Source of the DNA: Alphaproteobacteria bacterium
GTDB taxonomy: Bacteria > Pseudomonadota > Alphaproteobacteria > Rhodospirillales > Casp-alpha2
DNA: 64,000 bases
Reading direction: 5' to 3'
NCBI GenBank assembly: GCA_024279135.1
Contig: JAJRRU010000008.1
Span: 1 to 64,000 of the forward strand
In this document: in pieces, positions 1 through 8,992 of the stretch
Layout of the letters: each line of letters begins with the position of its first letter
Numbering within the stretch: the first letter of the stretch is position 1
Made by a program: the position numbers and the translations under genes
Notes under the pieces: generated by a model
What the model was told of the DNA's origin: nothing
Seen by the model: the letters and a program-made list of their open reading frames with translations, nothing else
The model's database searches: none

Positions 1-450
1 CATAACCAGCAGGGCGGGTATGTCCTTGCGCTCCTGGTCCAGACCAAATGACTGTGCCCGGGATCGTAACTTTGAGACGACCTGTCTCAGGTCATCGTCA
101 TTCAGGTCTTCCTTGACCAGTATAATATCGCTGACCGCATCGATGAACCGCCGCACGTGGACCAGTTCACCCGGACCGATTTCATGGGAGGTTTCAAAGT
201 AATCCTCAAGACTGTGCATGATCGTGGTGATCGACGGGAAACCAAAAGCGCCACCCTGACCTTTCAGGCTGTGAACGTGACGCTTGATACGGAGAAGGTT
301 ATCAGGAATTTTATCTGCATTCAGATCGGCGTCCTGAAGCAAGTCATAGACTTGCTCAAGATGGTCATCGGCGTCTTCCAGAAACTCTACTCGCAGTTCC
401 GCAATAATCTGTTCGATATCGCCTTCAGAATGTCCGGTTTCTAACGCCAT
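1..450 (-). CDS. Hpt (histidine phosphotransfer) domain protein, 3' end cut by window edge
   Basis: The minus strand is open from an ATG at 450 to the window edge, giving 150 residues without a stop. Residues 12-95 look like a helical Hpt domain. The phosphoacceptor is His60 in VHSLKGQGGAFGF, which fits the HxxKG signature. Such domains relay phosphate between histidine kinases and response regulators in the cytoplasm. A purine-rich AGGAAG lies upstream of the start. The gene precedes nothing on the same strand within 90 bases except the cyclase, which ends at 547 and is transcribed toward it, so the two could be co-transcribed. What follows the Hpt domain cannot be seen; it could be a stand-alone Hpt protein or the start of a CheA-like or hybrid protein. 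Confidence 0.8.
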   Translation of the reverse strand, partial: MALETGHSEGDIEQIIAELRVEFLEDADDHLEQVYDLLQDADLNADKIPDNLLRIKRHVHSLKGQGGAFGFPSITTIMHSLEDYFETSHEIGPGELVHVRRFIDAVSDIILVKEDLNDDDLRQVVSKLRSRAQSFGLDQERKDIPALLVM

Positions 451-546
451 TTTCTTAAATTATCTTCCTGCTCAAATTTATTTATATGCTCGTAGGATAA
501 CAATCACAAGCGGCCTTGTCACGAAACAGAAATCCCCCTGCAAGCA

Positions 547-3069
547 CTATTTGCTGGTCATGATCCAGATACCATCCCAGTCTTTCGGCGGATCGGCTTT
601 AAGCTGGTCACATCGATCAATATAGATGTGCGACAATTTATCAGACGGGTTTGCCGAAAGTGCATCATTAAATTTCTTGACGGCATTATCCCATTCACCT
701 TTCCGGTAAGATTGTACCGCTTCGTTGAAATAGCCGACCGTATCCATCAGATTGGGGAACGTCTCGTCCGTATGATAATCGAGCACCTCGAACACCCCGA
801 CCGGTTCGGTTTTGCCTTTTACCACCACCTGGTCAACATCACGAAGCCGGTAGGTGCCGCGAAGTTTAGCCTTGGTATATTCACTGATCAGAATACGGGC
901 ATTATATTGTTTGCAGGCCGACTCCAGACGAGCCGCCAGATTAACCCCATCGCCGATCATGGTGTAGTCCATTCTCTTGGGCGAACCAATGTTACCCGAA
1001 ACCACCATGCCCGTATTGAGACCAACCCCATGATCGATGGCCATTTCCCCGTTCTTTTCGCGCTCGACATTCCATTCCCACAACTCCACGATCATGGCGA
1101 TAGCGGCCCGCACACTGCGGTCCTCATCATCATCGTGGGCAACCGGGATGCCAAAACCCGCCATGATAGCATCACCGATAAACTTATCGAGCATCCCGCC
1201 TTCACGGGTAATGCAGTCCACCATGATGGTAAAATAATCGTTGAGCATTTTTACCGTACCCTGGGCACCCAGGGTCTCGGTCAGGGTGGTGAAGCTGCGC
1301 ACGTCAGAAAACAACACGGTAATTTCGGACACCTTGCCACCCAGGAAATCATCGCTCTCGCCAGCATCCATTAACTGGTCGGCAATACCCGGGTCCATAT
1401 AACGCGACATGGTGCTTTTCATGCGTTTTTCCGAACTGATATCTTCCATGATAATCATAGAACCCAGTTGATTGCCCTCGCCGCTGATCAGGGGCAGGAA
1501 ATTTGCATTAACCGAAAGTTTTTCAGTAAGAACTTCTAATTCCACATCCATCAGTTCGGTGGATTCCTGTTCTTCCGCCATTTTATCGATATTATCCACT
1601 ATCCATCTATTGCCATCGACAAAAAACTCCTCCGCGCTCAGATTGACGATTTCATCACTCTCTATATTGAAAAGTCTTAAACCGGATTTGTTGCAGGTGA
1701 CAATCTTTCTTTCCTCATCCAGGGTGATGACCGTGTTGGACATACTTTCCAACATGCTTTCATTGTAGTTCTTCATGTTCTGGACATCATCAAACAACTT
1801 GGCATTTTCCAGGGCAATAGAGACCTGCGCGGTAAAGGCTTTCAGGCGTTGCTCGTCTTCTTCGGTAAACGGGCCACCGGACTTGTTAAGAGCCTGGGTC
1901 ACACCGATAACCTTGCCTGATTTATTGGCGACCGGGACACACAGAATTGAGCGGGTAAAGTACCCGGTTTTTTTATCAAACGCCGGATTAAAGCGCAAAT
2001 CAGCATAGGCATAGGGGATATTGACCGTCTCACCGGAAACAAACACCGCCCCGGCGATGCCCAGATGATTGGGCAGACGAATTTCGCCGATGGTGTCGCC
2101 CATAGCCACACGGGAGAACAATTCATTGGTTTTTTCGTCATTGATAAACAGTGTTGAGCGATCCGCCTGTAACATCTTGGTTGCTTCAGACATCACCCGT
2201 TGCAGCAGCGTGCCCAGTTCCAGTTCGGAGGTAATATCGGAGACCAGGTCCAGGAAATGCATTTCCTGCTCACGGGTCTGTTTCATCTTTTCCACATACT
2301 GGGTGCTTTGCAGGGCCAACGTTGCCTGGGTCGTCATGGCCTCGAGCAACTCAAGGTCTTCAGTGGTAAATTTGCCCTCAATTTTATTGAGAATCTGAAT
2401 GACGCCGATAATTTCGCCACGCACGGTGCGTACCGCGCCACAGATGATCGAGTTCGTATGAAAACCGGTTTGCTGGTCAATGGTGCTGTTGAAACGATCG
2501 TCGGCGTACGCATCATGAATTATCAGGCCTTCGCCGTTCTGGAATACATACCCGGCAATACCCGTATTATTCAGAATGCGGATCTCACGGCTATATTCAC
2601 CCTGGGCGATCCGCGAATATAGCTCCTCGCTCTGCACATCGTTCATGAACAACGTGCCGCGTTCGGCCCCCAACTGCTCGGTCGTCATATCAACCAGCGT
2701 GGCGAGAATATCATCAAGGGATTCCAGAGAGGCAACCCGGTGAGAAACACTGAGCAGGGTTTCCATTATGCGGAGGCGCTGATCCAGATCCGGTTTTTTG
2801 TTTTTCTGAGGCTTGGCGGACGACTTTCTTGATGATTTACTTGTTGGCTTGGCGGATGATTTGGTGGTTTTTTTGACCGCCGATTTAGCTACGGCTTTCG
2901 TACGGGTGGTATCGTCTGGTGCCTGGTCAACCGTATTGCCATCCCCAAAGGAAGATGCCGCTGCGATGACGGTCGCCGTCTTTTCAGGTTTTTGCGCCAC
3001 ATTCAGACGCCTTATACCTTTTCTTTTTCCGAGCGTTGCCACAAATACATCCCCATCGACTAGCTGCAT
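547..3069 (-). CDS. Class III adenylate/guanylate cyclase with tandem GAF and PAS domains
   Basis: The 840-residue protein opens with a Lys/Ser/Ala-rich segment (about residues 55-95). Then come GAF-1 (about 116-255), GAF-2 (about 286-425), a PAS domain (about 435-545), a class III cyclase homology domain (about 580-765) and a TPR-like C-terminal tail. GAF-2 carries a full NKFDE-type signature (NK, then FTEEDE), typical of cyclic-nucleotide-binding GAFs; GAF-1 has a weaker version. The cyclase domain shows metal-binding aspartates in LFSDVRSFT and KFIGDAIMAGFG. GAF-GAF-PAS-cyclase is the known architecture of cyanobacterial CyaB1/CyaB2, which are activated by their own product. There is no membrane segment, so it should act in the cytosol. 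Making cAMP is the likelier activity; nucleotide preference is inferred. Confidence 0.9.
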   Translation of the reverse strand: MQLVDGDVFVATLGKRKGIRRLNVAQKPEKTATVIAAASSFGDGNTVDQAPDDTTRTKAVAKSAVKKTTKSSAKPTSKSSRKSSAKPQKNKKPDLDQRLRIMETLLSVSHRVASLESLDDILATLVDMTTEQLGAERGTLFMNDVQSEELYSRIAQGEYSREIRILNNTGIAGYVFQNGEGLIIHDAYADDRFNSTIDQQTGFHTNSIICGAVRTVRGEIIGVIQILNKIEGKFTTEDLELLEAMTTQATLALQSTQYVEKMKQTREQEMHFLDLVSDITSELELGTLLQRVMSEATKMLQADRSTLFINDEKTNELFSRVAMGDTIGEIRLPNHLGIAGAVFVSGETVNIPYAYADLRFNPAFDKKTGYFTRSILCVPVANKSGKVIGVTQALNKSGGPFTEEDEQRLKAFTAQVSIALENAKLFDDVQNMKNYNESMLESMSNTVITLDEERKIVTCNKSGLRLFNIESDEIVNLSAEEFFVDGNRWIVDNIDKMAEEQESTELMDVELEVLTEKLSVNANFLPLISGEGNQLGSMIIMEDISSEKRMKSTMSRYMDPGIADQLMDAGESDDFLGGKVSEITVLFSDVRSFTTLTETLGAQGTVKMLNDYFTIMVDCITREGGMLDKFIGDAIMAGFGIPVAHDDDEDRSVRAAIAMIVELWEWNVEREKNGEMAIDHGVGLNTGMVVSGNIGSPKRMDYTMIGDGVNLAARLESACKQYNARILISEYTKAKLRGTYRLRDVDQVVVKGKTEPVGVFEVLDYHTDETFPNLMDTVGYFNEAVQSYRKGEWDNAVKKFNDALSANPSDKLSHIYIDRCDQLKADPPKDWDGIWIMTSK

Positions 3070-3147
3070 ACATTAACAGAAAATATTTAATTGAACACGG
3101 ACTTAGAATAAATCGGTAACGATTATACTCAGCCCTTCAAATATTTG

Positions 3148-3948
3148 TCAGGTTTTATCGGCTTGTTTTAATTCAAGGTCATCACGTAAAACCGCTATAG
3201 TTTCCTGTAACTGTTTGGTTTCATCACGATTAGTGCGGCGATAATCCTGTTGAATCTCATTATGTTTTGCAGCTTCAAAATCCAGCTCTTCACGCAAGGA
3301 AGCAGCCGTTTGCCGCAGTTGCCTGATTTCGTCCTGAGATTCAGAGCGCACCGCCTGAACAGCCTCGTTTTTTTCGAACACGATCTCTTCCATCTGTTCG
3401 CGCAGGGACGAGGTTGTTTGCCGCAACTGCCTGACTTCGTCCTGGGATTCAGAGCGTACCACCTGAATAGCTTCATTATTTTTAATCACGACTTCTTCCA
3501 GTTGATCGCGCAAGGCTGCGGCTGTCTGGGTCAGCTGCCTGACTTCATCACGGGCCTCGGCCTGAACTTTTTGAATGGAATCCATCTTATCGTTGGCGGC
3601 CAGTTCCAGCTCGTCGCGTATGGTGGACACAGTTTCCTTCAATTGCCGAATTTCCGAATTAGCCATAACAACGGCGCTCTGAATGGCGGCGGCATTTTTG
3701 GCTGAAAGCACATCCATATCATCGCGCACCGCAACAATGGTCTTGCGTAATTGTCTGATTTCGGAAGCGGACACGCTTTTTGCCTCCTGAACATTGGAAG
3801 ACATATCTATATTCGCCGAATCAAGCTGCTCGCGCAGGGACTCGATGGTGCCCTGCAAGTGCCGGATTTCGGTGTTCGCCACATGCAGTTCATCACCGGG
3901 CGTCACGATTACATTTTCCGGATGGGATTGTTTGTCCGTCTTATCCAT
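3148..3948 (-). CDS. Coiled-coil protein made of 36-residue tandem repeats
   Basis: The family is not recognised. After a 25-residue lead the rest is six complete 36-residue repeats starting at residues 26, 62, 98, 134, 170 and 206, plus a partial seventh from 242 to the end at 266. Each begins with a (D/S/T)E(I/V)RQL-type segment followed by LR(D/E)(Q/E)(L/M). Repeats four to six are nearly identical, including the underlying DNA, which indicates recent internal duplication. The composition is highly charged and helical, with no signal peptide or membrane segment. It lies between the cyclase and dinB and is transcribed toward the cyclase with a 78-base gap. A structural or scaffolding role is conceivable but unproven. 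Confidence 0.7.
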   Translation of the reverse strand: MDKTDKQSHPENVIVTPGDELHVANTEIRHLQGTIESLREQLDSANIDMSSNVQEAKSVSASEIRQLRKTIVAVRDDMDVLSAKNAAAIQSAVVMANSEIRQLKETVSTIRDELELAANDKMDSIQKVQAEARDEVRQLTQTAAALRDQLEEVVIKNNEAIQVVRSESQDEVRQLRQTTSSLREQMEEIVFEKNEAVQAVRSESQDEIRQLRQTAASLREELDFEAAKHNEIQQDYRRTNRDETKQLQETIAVLRDDLELKQADKT

Positions 3949-4116
3949 TGCTAAACCTGTTGCTCACCATTTTCTGCCATACGTAGACCAGATTTATATC
4001 ATACCAATACGTTTAATGGCGATAGATTAACAACTTTTTTTCATGTGGTGGCAGGGTGTGATATATCTTGGCATGAATATCGAGAAGTATATCGAGAAGA
4101 ATATCGGGCCTGTTTA

Positions 4117-5457
4117 ATGGATTTTTTATGTCAAGACTGCGCCACCTTGTGGACTGTTTCAGGTGAACAGAATGCAAGCTCTGATACAGCGATCAGCGCC
4201 GCGCCGGATACTGAGGCAGAGGCAATACGCTGCCTGCAATGTGGTTCCATGCGGGTCATATGCCACGCCGAATTATCCAGCCTGAACATTGCCCATATTG
4301 ATTGTGACGCCTTTTTTGCCGCCGTTGAAAAACGCGACAACCCCGATATCCGCGGCAAGCCGGTGATCGTCGGTGGCGGAGACAGGCGCGGTGTTGTGGC
4401 GGCGGCCTGTTATGTTGCCCGCATCAACGGTGTGCGTTCAGCCATGCCCATATTTCAGGCTCGAAAGTTGTGCCCCAATGCGGTGATCATCGCACCCAAC
4501 ATGGCGAAGTATGCCAAAGCGGGCAAACAGATCCGATCCCTCATGGAGACGCTGACCCCGCAGGTCGAACCGTTGTCTATCGACGAAGCATTTCTCGATC
4601 TTTCCGGGACGCAAAGCCTGCATGGTATGGCGGGTGCTCGATCCGTGGCCAAGCTGATTTTACGGATCGAACAGGAAGTCGGTGTGCATGCCTCGGTCGG
4701 CCTCAGTTATAATAAATTCCTGGCCAAGATTGCATCGGACCTGAAAAAACCCCGTGGTTTTGCCATCATTGGAAAAGCCGAAGCCGAAAGTTTTCTTGCC
4801 CAACAACCCATCGGCATGATCTGGGGAGTGGGCACAACCATGAGAAACAAATTACTTAAATCCGGTATTCACAAGATCGGTGATTTACAGCAATATTCAC
4901 AAACCGAGCTGGTTGCGCGGTATGGCTCTATTGGCGAGCGGCTGTATAATTTCTGTCGGGCCCGTGATAATCGTCGCGTTTCACCATCTGGCCCGGCCAA
5001 GTCCATTTCGGCAGAAACCACCTTTGACCATGATGTGAGCGAACAGGCGATCTTGAGCCGTGGGTTGTGGATACTCACGGAAAAGGTCTCCGCACGGCTG
5101 AAAAAATCGGGTGTGGGCGCAGGCGGCGTTACCCTGAAGCTCAAAACGTCTGCTTTCAAAACTATCACCCGATCACTCAAACTGGTCGATCCGAGTCAGA
5201 TGGCTGAAGAACTTTTTTCGTGTGTTGACGGGCTGTTGCACAAAGCCCTCGCGGAGTTGCCCAAAGCCACGGCTTTCCGGTTAATCGGCATGGCGGCCAC
5301 CAGACTGCTCGACGCCACACAGGCCGACCAGCCCAACCTGTCCGATCTGGCCAGTCCAGCGCGCATGAAACGACTAAAGGTCGAAACCGCCATGGATGAT
5401 CTGCGCAAACGGTTCGGCAAAGGGTCGATCAAAAAGGGCAGGGGATTGCGCCCCTGA
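4117..5457 (+). CDS. dinB: DNA polymerase IV (Y-family translesion polymerase)
   Basis: This Y-family polymerase inserts nucleotides opposite damaged template bases. Visible motifs are HIDCDAFFAAVEKRDNP (metal-binding Asp) and LSIDEAFLDLSG (catalytic Asp-Glu). The palm, fingers, thumb and little-finger regions fill the usual length. The start at 4117 is preferred because it begins just before CQDC (Cys5, Cys8), which pairs with CLQC (Cys39, Cys42) to give a zinc-ribbon-like N-terminal segment seen in alphaproteobacterial DinB proteins. An in-frame GTG at 4045 would add 24 residues with no family support. The C-terminus ends in a basic tail (GKGSIKKGRG). It stands alone on the plus strand; no SOS box was identified by eye. 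Confidence 0.92.
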   Translation: MDFLCQDCATLWTVSGEQNASSDTAISAAPDTEAEAIRCLQCGSMRVICHAELSSLNIAHIDCDAFFAAVEKRDNPDIRGKPVIVGGGDRRGVVAAACYVARINGVRSAMPIFQARKLCPNAVIIAPNMAKYAKAGKQIRSLMETLTPQVEPLSIDEAFLDLSGTQSLHGMAGARSVAKLILRIEQEVGVHASVGLSYNKFLAKIASDLKKPRGFAIIGKAEAESFLAQQPIGMIWGVGTTMRNKLLKSGIHKIGDLQQYSQTELVARYGSIGERLYNFCRARDNRRVSPSGPAKSISAETTFDHDVSEQAILSRGLWILTEKVSARLKKSGVGAGGVTLKLKTSAFKTITRSLKLVDPSQMAEELFSCVDGLLHKALAELPKATAFRLIGMAATRLLDATQADQPNLSDLASPARMKRLKVETAMDDLRKRFGKGSIKKGRGLRP

Positions 5458-5483
5458 AAGCACCGAAGACCGTCAATCTGGCA

Positions 5484-6107
5484 TTACCAGTTCAGGCAAT
5501 TATGCTGTTCCTTGCGGTAATTGGCCAGGGTATCGATGGCACTGTTTCGCTCGTTCAGGACTTTGTCAATTTTACCGATTATGGGATCCAGCGCCGTCTT
5601 TATGCGTGCCTGATATATTTTCATGGCCGTGTCGGTCTGTTCAGTAATAATTGAATCCTGAGCGTCGGCCAGTTTGCGCAGTTCGCTCTCTATCATGGGG
5701 CTGAACTGGGTCAGGGTATCTTGAAAAATTCCCACATGAAGACGTTCATGATCACGCACGGAATTATACTGACACGAACCACGCTTATATTTGCGGGCAA
5801 TGTATACATCGATATTTTTATAACCCACCATGGTTTTGATGGAGCTGAGTTCAGAGCAATGAAGCCCCGACGCCATCTGCCAGGTGCGCACGCTCAGGCC
5901 AAGGGAATAGACGAATTCAGCGACCGTAAGCCCGGCCGGTATCCACTGTAAATTGGGTTCTCTGACTTTTCTGAACAGCCCCGCCAGATAGGCAGAACTG
6001 TGCCCATCGAGATATTGTATCCGTCCGGGGCTGATGGTCATGTCCACCGTTATATACTGTGGTTCTGCTTCACATTGCCGGGACGCCCGCAAGTCCTGGC
6101 CAAGCAC
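5484..6107 (-). CDS. Putative secreted HExxH metallopeptidase-like protein (DUF922-like)
   Basis: From a GTG at 6107 the ORF encodes 207 residues. A HERLH sequence (His120, Glu121, His124) matches the zinc-metalloprotease HExxH pattern and resembles DUF922-type proteins; that family assignment is tentative. The reading frame stays open 24 codons upstream to an ATT at 6179. That extension (KAVRLFSFYVALVGSLSGWF) looks like a signal peptide, and AAAAGG lies about 8 bases before the ATT. The true start may therefore be the rare codon ATT, or the start was lost by mutation. The C-terminal third is helical and charged. It is convergent with dinB across a 26-base gap. Function is unknown beyond possible peptidase activity in the periplasm. 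Confidence 0.6.
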   Translation of the reverse strand: MLGQDLRASRQCEAEPQYITVDMTISPGRIQYLDGHSSAYLAGLFRKVREPNLQWIPAGLTVAEFVYSLGLSVRTWQMASGLHCSELSSIKTMVGYKNIDVYIARKYKRGSCQYNSVRDHERLHVGIFQDTLTQFSPMIESELRKLADAQDSIITEQTDTAMKIYQARIKTALDPIIGKIDKVLNERNSAIDTLANYRKEQHNCLNW

Positions 6108-6217
6108 CTGACCTGAAAACCAGCCGCTTAGAGAGCCAACCAGGGCGACGTAAAATGAAAATAATCTGACAGCTTTAATAGGACATACCTTTTATTGTGC
6201 CTGGCTGTACCTTAGCT

Positions 6218-6907
6218 TCAAGACAGCCTGAACTTACCATTGCTTGAAATGCCAATAATCAGGCATCCCCCACCCATATTAAACACCTGCCACTGGCGGA
6301 TCAGTTTATGTGTTCCTTTGGGGATGGGGATCAGGGCCTTTCGCCCCGGCATAGACTCGATCAGACCGCGACCCCGGGGATCAGGCATAATTCTAAATCG
6401 TTGAGACTCATCTGCCGAAAACTCCGCCGCGCCACACATGTACAGATGCCTGTTATGATGGGCCAGCTTTTCCATGCGTTTGACGACTTTGGCAAACAAA
6501 ACACACCGCTCATAGACCTCTGTTTCACTAGCCGAGCCAGGCAACCCGATTAACGTACGGACCAGGCGTTCTTCAGACATTTCACCACCATTATTTTGAT
6601 ACTGCCCGGTTATTCCCTGACACCGCTCCACTTCGCCAAGGGAAAACCCTTCCGTGCGGGATCTATTGAGGGCTTCATTCTGTAATGCGGTCTCCACATT
6701 CTCAATGCCGAAGGCAATCATCTCTCGGGCTGATAAATCTGAACCGGAAACACTCAAGACAGCAGTTATAACGTACCAACTCACCAGACCTATTACCGGA
6801 AATCCAACAATGAGAGCAAGGATGATATATAATCCGGTCTGTGATTTGGCTTTTTTCTTCTTTCGAACAGGTTTTTTATTACCGGTATTTGACTTTTTTG
6901 CTACCAT
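6218..6907 (-). CDS. Single-pass membrane protein of unknown function, paralogue of 43570-44259
   Basis: The family is not recognised. The 229-residue protein has a Lys-rich cytoplasmic N-terminus (residues 3-22), one membrane segment (about 26-48) and a soluble domain predicted outside the inner membrane. Four cysteines (96, 135, 158, 215) are conserved in a second protein of the same length encoded at 43570-44259. The shared signatures are RC-LFAK-V-RMEKLAHH-RH and HKL--QWQ-FN-G-GC--IG. Even spacing of the four cysteines suggests two disulfides in the periplasm. The gene lies between the HExxH protein and a histidine kinase on the same strand. Nothing in the sequence reveals catalysis. Confidence 0.7.
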   Translation of the reverse strand: MVAKKSNTGNKKPVRKKKKAKSQTGLYIILALIVGFPVIGLVSWYVITAVLSVSGSDLSAREMIAFGIENVETALQNEALNRSRTEGFSLGEVERCQGITGQYQNNGGEMSEERLVRTLIGLPGSASETEVYERCVLFAKVVKRMEKLAHHNRHLYMCGAAEFSADESQRFRIMPDPRGRGLIESMPGRKALIPIPKGTHKLIRQWQVFNMGGGCLIIGISSNGKFRLS

Positions 6908-6987
6908 TGCGACCTTTTAATGTTTGTATTACTGCAATGGTATATCATAGACCAGAAATATAACTTGCTGACAACAAAATAAGATGA

Positions 6988-7818
6988 TTATTTTTTCTTC
7001 TCAATTATCAAGGATTTGGGGAACTTTAATTTAATCCGTGTGCCGCGATTTTCCGTACTGGTGATCTCCAGCTTTCCACCCATCTGCTTAACGATGCGGT
7101 TGACCACCCCGAGGCCCTGTCCTGTGCCTGTATCTCCGTGTGGCGATGTGGTTGTCTTGCGCGTATTACGGACCAACTCGTTGATCTGTTTCGTAGTCAT
7201 GCCAACACCGGAATCCCTGACCACCATGATAAAGGTATCAATTTTGGAATCGAACTCAGCCTTGATCTGAACCTTGCCTCCCCGTGGCGTGAATTTGATA
7301 GCGTTGGACACCAGATTGGAAAGCACCCGATACATATCGAGCGGTTCAGCCCGGATTTTTGGAAAATTATCGTCAACTGTGGATTTAAGGCCGATGCCAC
7401 GTTCATTTGCCTGGGCGAAAAACAAGTCTTTTACTTCGCCAACCAGAGCACCGGCATCGACTTCTTTAGTGGTTTTACCAGCGCCTTTGCCAGTTTGTGG
7501 CCTGGTTGAATAATCGCCCAACAGGGATTCACATAACTCCAGCAACCGGTGGGCTGCAACATCGAGTGTCTTGATAAAGTCTTTATAGGTTTTGTTTTTA
7601 ATAGGCCCGGCGATCTCCTGCTTGAGAAGGTCGATATAACCCATCATGGCCCCGAGCGGGTTCTTGATATCGTGCACCACCTCAGAGATGGTCAGCTTAC
7701 ACTGAACATCCATCCTTTTCTGATGCTCGATAGCCTCTTCCAGAGCCGTCTGGGCGGCACCGAGGGCTTGAGTAGGTTTAATCTTTTTTGCCATCATAGC
7801 TTTCGAGGCATCCTCCAC
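6988..7818 (-). CDS. Cytoplasmic sensor histidine kinase
   Basis: This 276-residue kinase core has no membrane segment and only a short helical N-terminus (residues 1-40) in place of a sensor domain. The dimerisation/phosphoacceptor helix carries His49 in VVHDIKNPLGAMMGY. The ATPase domain shows the N box (NLVSNAIKFTPRGG), G1 (DSGVGM) and G2 (GTGQGLGV). It should autophosphorylate and hand phosphate to a response regulator or Hpt protein. No response regulator is adjacent. The partial Hpt protein at the window start is a possible but unproven partner. A second in-frame Met lies at residue 8. Confidence 0.9.
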   Translation of the reverse strand: MEDASKAMMAKKIKPTQALGAAQTALEEAIEHQKRMDVQCKLTISEVVHDIKNPLGAMMGYIDLLKQEIAGPIKNKTYKDFIKTLDVAAHRLLELCESLLGDYSTRPQTGKGAGKTTKEVDAGALVGEVKDLFFAQANERGIGLKSTVDDNFPKIRAEPLDMYRVLSNLVSNAIKFTPRGGKVQIKAEFDSKIDTFIMVVRDSGVGMTTKQINELVRNTRKTTTSPHGDTGTGQGLGVVNRIVKQMGGKLEITSTENRGTRIKLKFPKSLIIEKKK

Positions 7819-8079
7819 ATTCGATATTATCCAACCGCCTGCCTATAACACAAGCATGACGGATACAGCCGGGTATAAATAGTTGCAAAAAGAAAATTTC
7901 CTATATTCAAATTCCTGAATGTGAATTATGGCGCAAGTATTTGTTACTGTTTTTGCGAGCCTTGCATAAGTTAATCGCCTTATGGTCTAATGCTTATAAT
8001 GTTATGATTTTACATGTCAATAACGATAGTTACTAACGAAAGTTACTTTCCTAAATTTCGAGAATTCAGAGAGCACAGA

Positions 8080-8571
8080 ATGAATGTTTCAACCCTTATA
8101 GCAGGTACGGTACTGACGGTATTTTATCTCACCGGTTTCACCCCCGGATTTGCCTATGGTGCCGATCGCCACGCAGGATATTATTATCCGCCAGCCCAAC
8201 AGACCGAAGTATACAAAGCACGCGTGCCGATTCTTCCCGACGACAACAAGATACGCCGTATTGGTTTTGTGACGGCGATTACCCATGAGGATTTGCAATT
8301 GCCTTATCCTCCTGAAGTGGTGTTTTTCGCCAAAGGTGAACGCTCGGAGAAACTGATTATTGTCTCCTTGAAAGCGGGTCGCCTTGATACGATTTACCGG
8401 GTCCGGGCGTACCTGGCGTCCCTGACGGCCATAGCACGGACCTCCGATGCATTTGTCCAAACCCAGATGCTGGAAACACTGACTTTTTTTGACCTGGCCA
8501 AAATGCTGGGCTTCGAGCTCATCACCATATCCGACGGCGACACCTTTACCCATCAGGTCAGGCTTGAATAA
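8080..8571 (+). CDS. Secreted protein of unknown function
   Basis: The family is not recognised. From ATG 8080 the product is 163 residues with a clear signal peptide ending near GFAYGA, so it should be exported to the periplasm or envelope. The frame is open from 8014, but the extra 22 residues would bury the signal peptide, so 8080 is preferred. The mature part is mixed alpha/beta with no cysteines and no visible catalytic motif. It is convergent with the DOPA-dioxygenase-like gene, with stops only 10 bases apart, and is preceded by about 260 bases of AT-rich intergenic DNA that could hold its promoter. Confidence 0.65.
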   Translation: MNVSTLIAGTVLTVFYLTGFTPGFAYGADRHAGYYYPPAQQTEVYKARVPILPDDNKIRRIGFVTAITHEDLQLPYPPEVVFFAKGERSEKLIIVSLKAGRLDTIYRVRAYLASLTAIARTSDAFVQTQMLETLTFFDLAKMLGFELITISDGDTFTHQVRLE

Positions 8572-8580
8572 CACTGCGGC

Positions 8581-8928
8581 TTATTTGCGAAACATGTCCA
8601 GACCCAAAGGTAAGATTTCCCCCATCCACAGGGGAAAATCCTTGTGATCGGCCAGATCATCGTCGGTTACCGGATGCAGGAAAATGATCAGGCCGTCCCG
8701 GTTCACCATTAACCACGGAACAATAACGGCAAACATGTCCAGAGAAAAACTGATCTGACAACTCCACCGGGGGTGCGGCCCCACATGTTTTTCATGGAAC
8801 CGGCCGATGCCCAACCCTTCGAAGGTTTCAGAAATCAACTCACGCAGTGCTCTGGCCCTGTCACGGGATTCCGCATCAAAATAAATATGGGCATGATAAG
8901 AAGACGCAAGTCCGGTGGTTGTTGTCAT
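8581..8928 (-). CDS. DOPA 4,5-dioxygenase family protein
   Basis: The 115-residue product matches the small DOPA 4,5-dioxygenase family: YHAHIYFD near the N-terminus, RFHEKHVGPHPRWSCQISF in the middle and IIFLHPV near the end, with the conserved His residues in place. Plant and fungal members cleave the ring of DOPA. Bacterial members are numerous and their substrates are largely unknown, so only family membership is claimed. ATG 8928 is preferred over the in-frame ATG at 8982 because homologues start just before the HAHIYFD strand and an AGGGA lies at suitable spacing. It stands alone, next to the tRNA pair transcribed in the same direction. Confidence 0.8.
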   Translation of the reverse strand: MTTTTGLASSYHAHIYFDAESRDRARALRELISETFEGLGIGRFHEKHVGPHPRWSCQISFSLDMFAVIVPWLMVNRDGLIIFLHPVTDDDLADHKDFPLWMGEILPLGLDMFRK

Positions 8929-8992
8929 AGAGGGATCCCTGAATTCAAGGTTTAAGCTGAGATTTCGTTTCACCATAACCATACCTTGAAAA

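Noticed and set aside
628-1374. 248-codon plus-strand ORF
   Set aside because: Antisense to the cyclase domain, which contains the catalytic motifs on the other strand.
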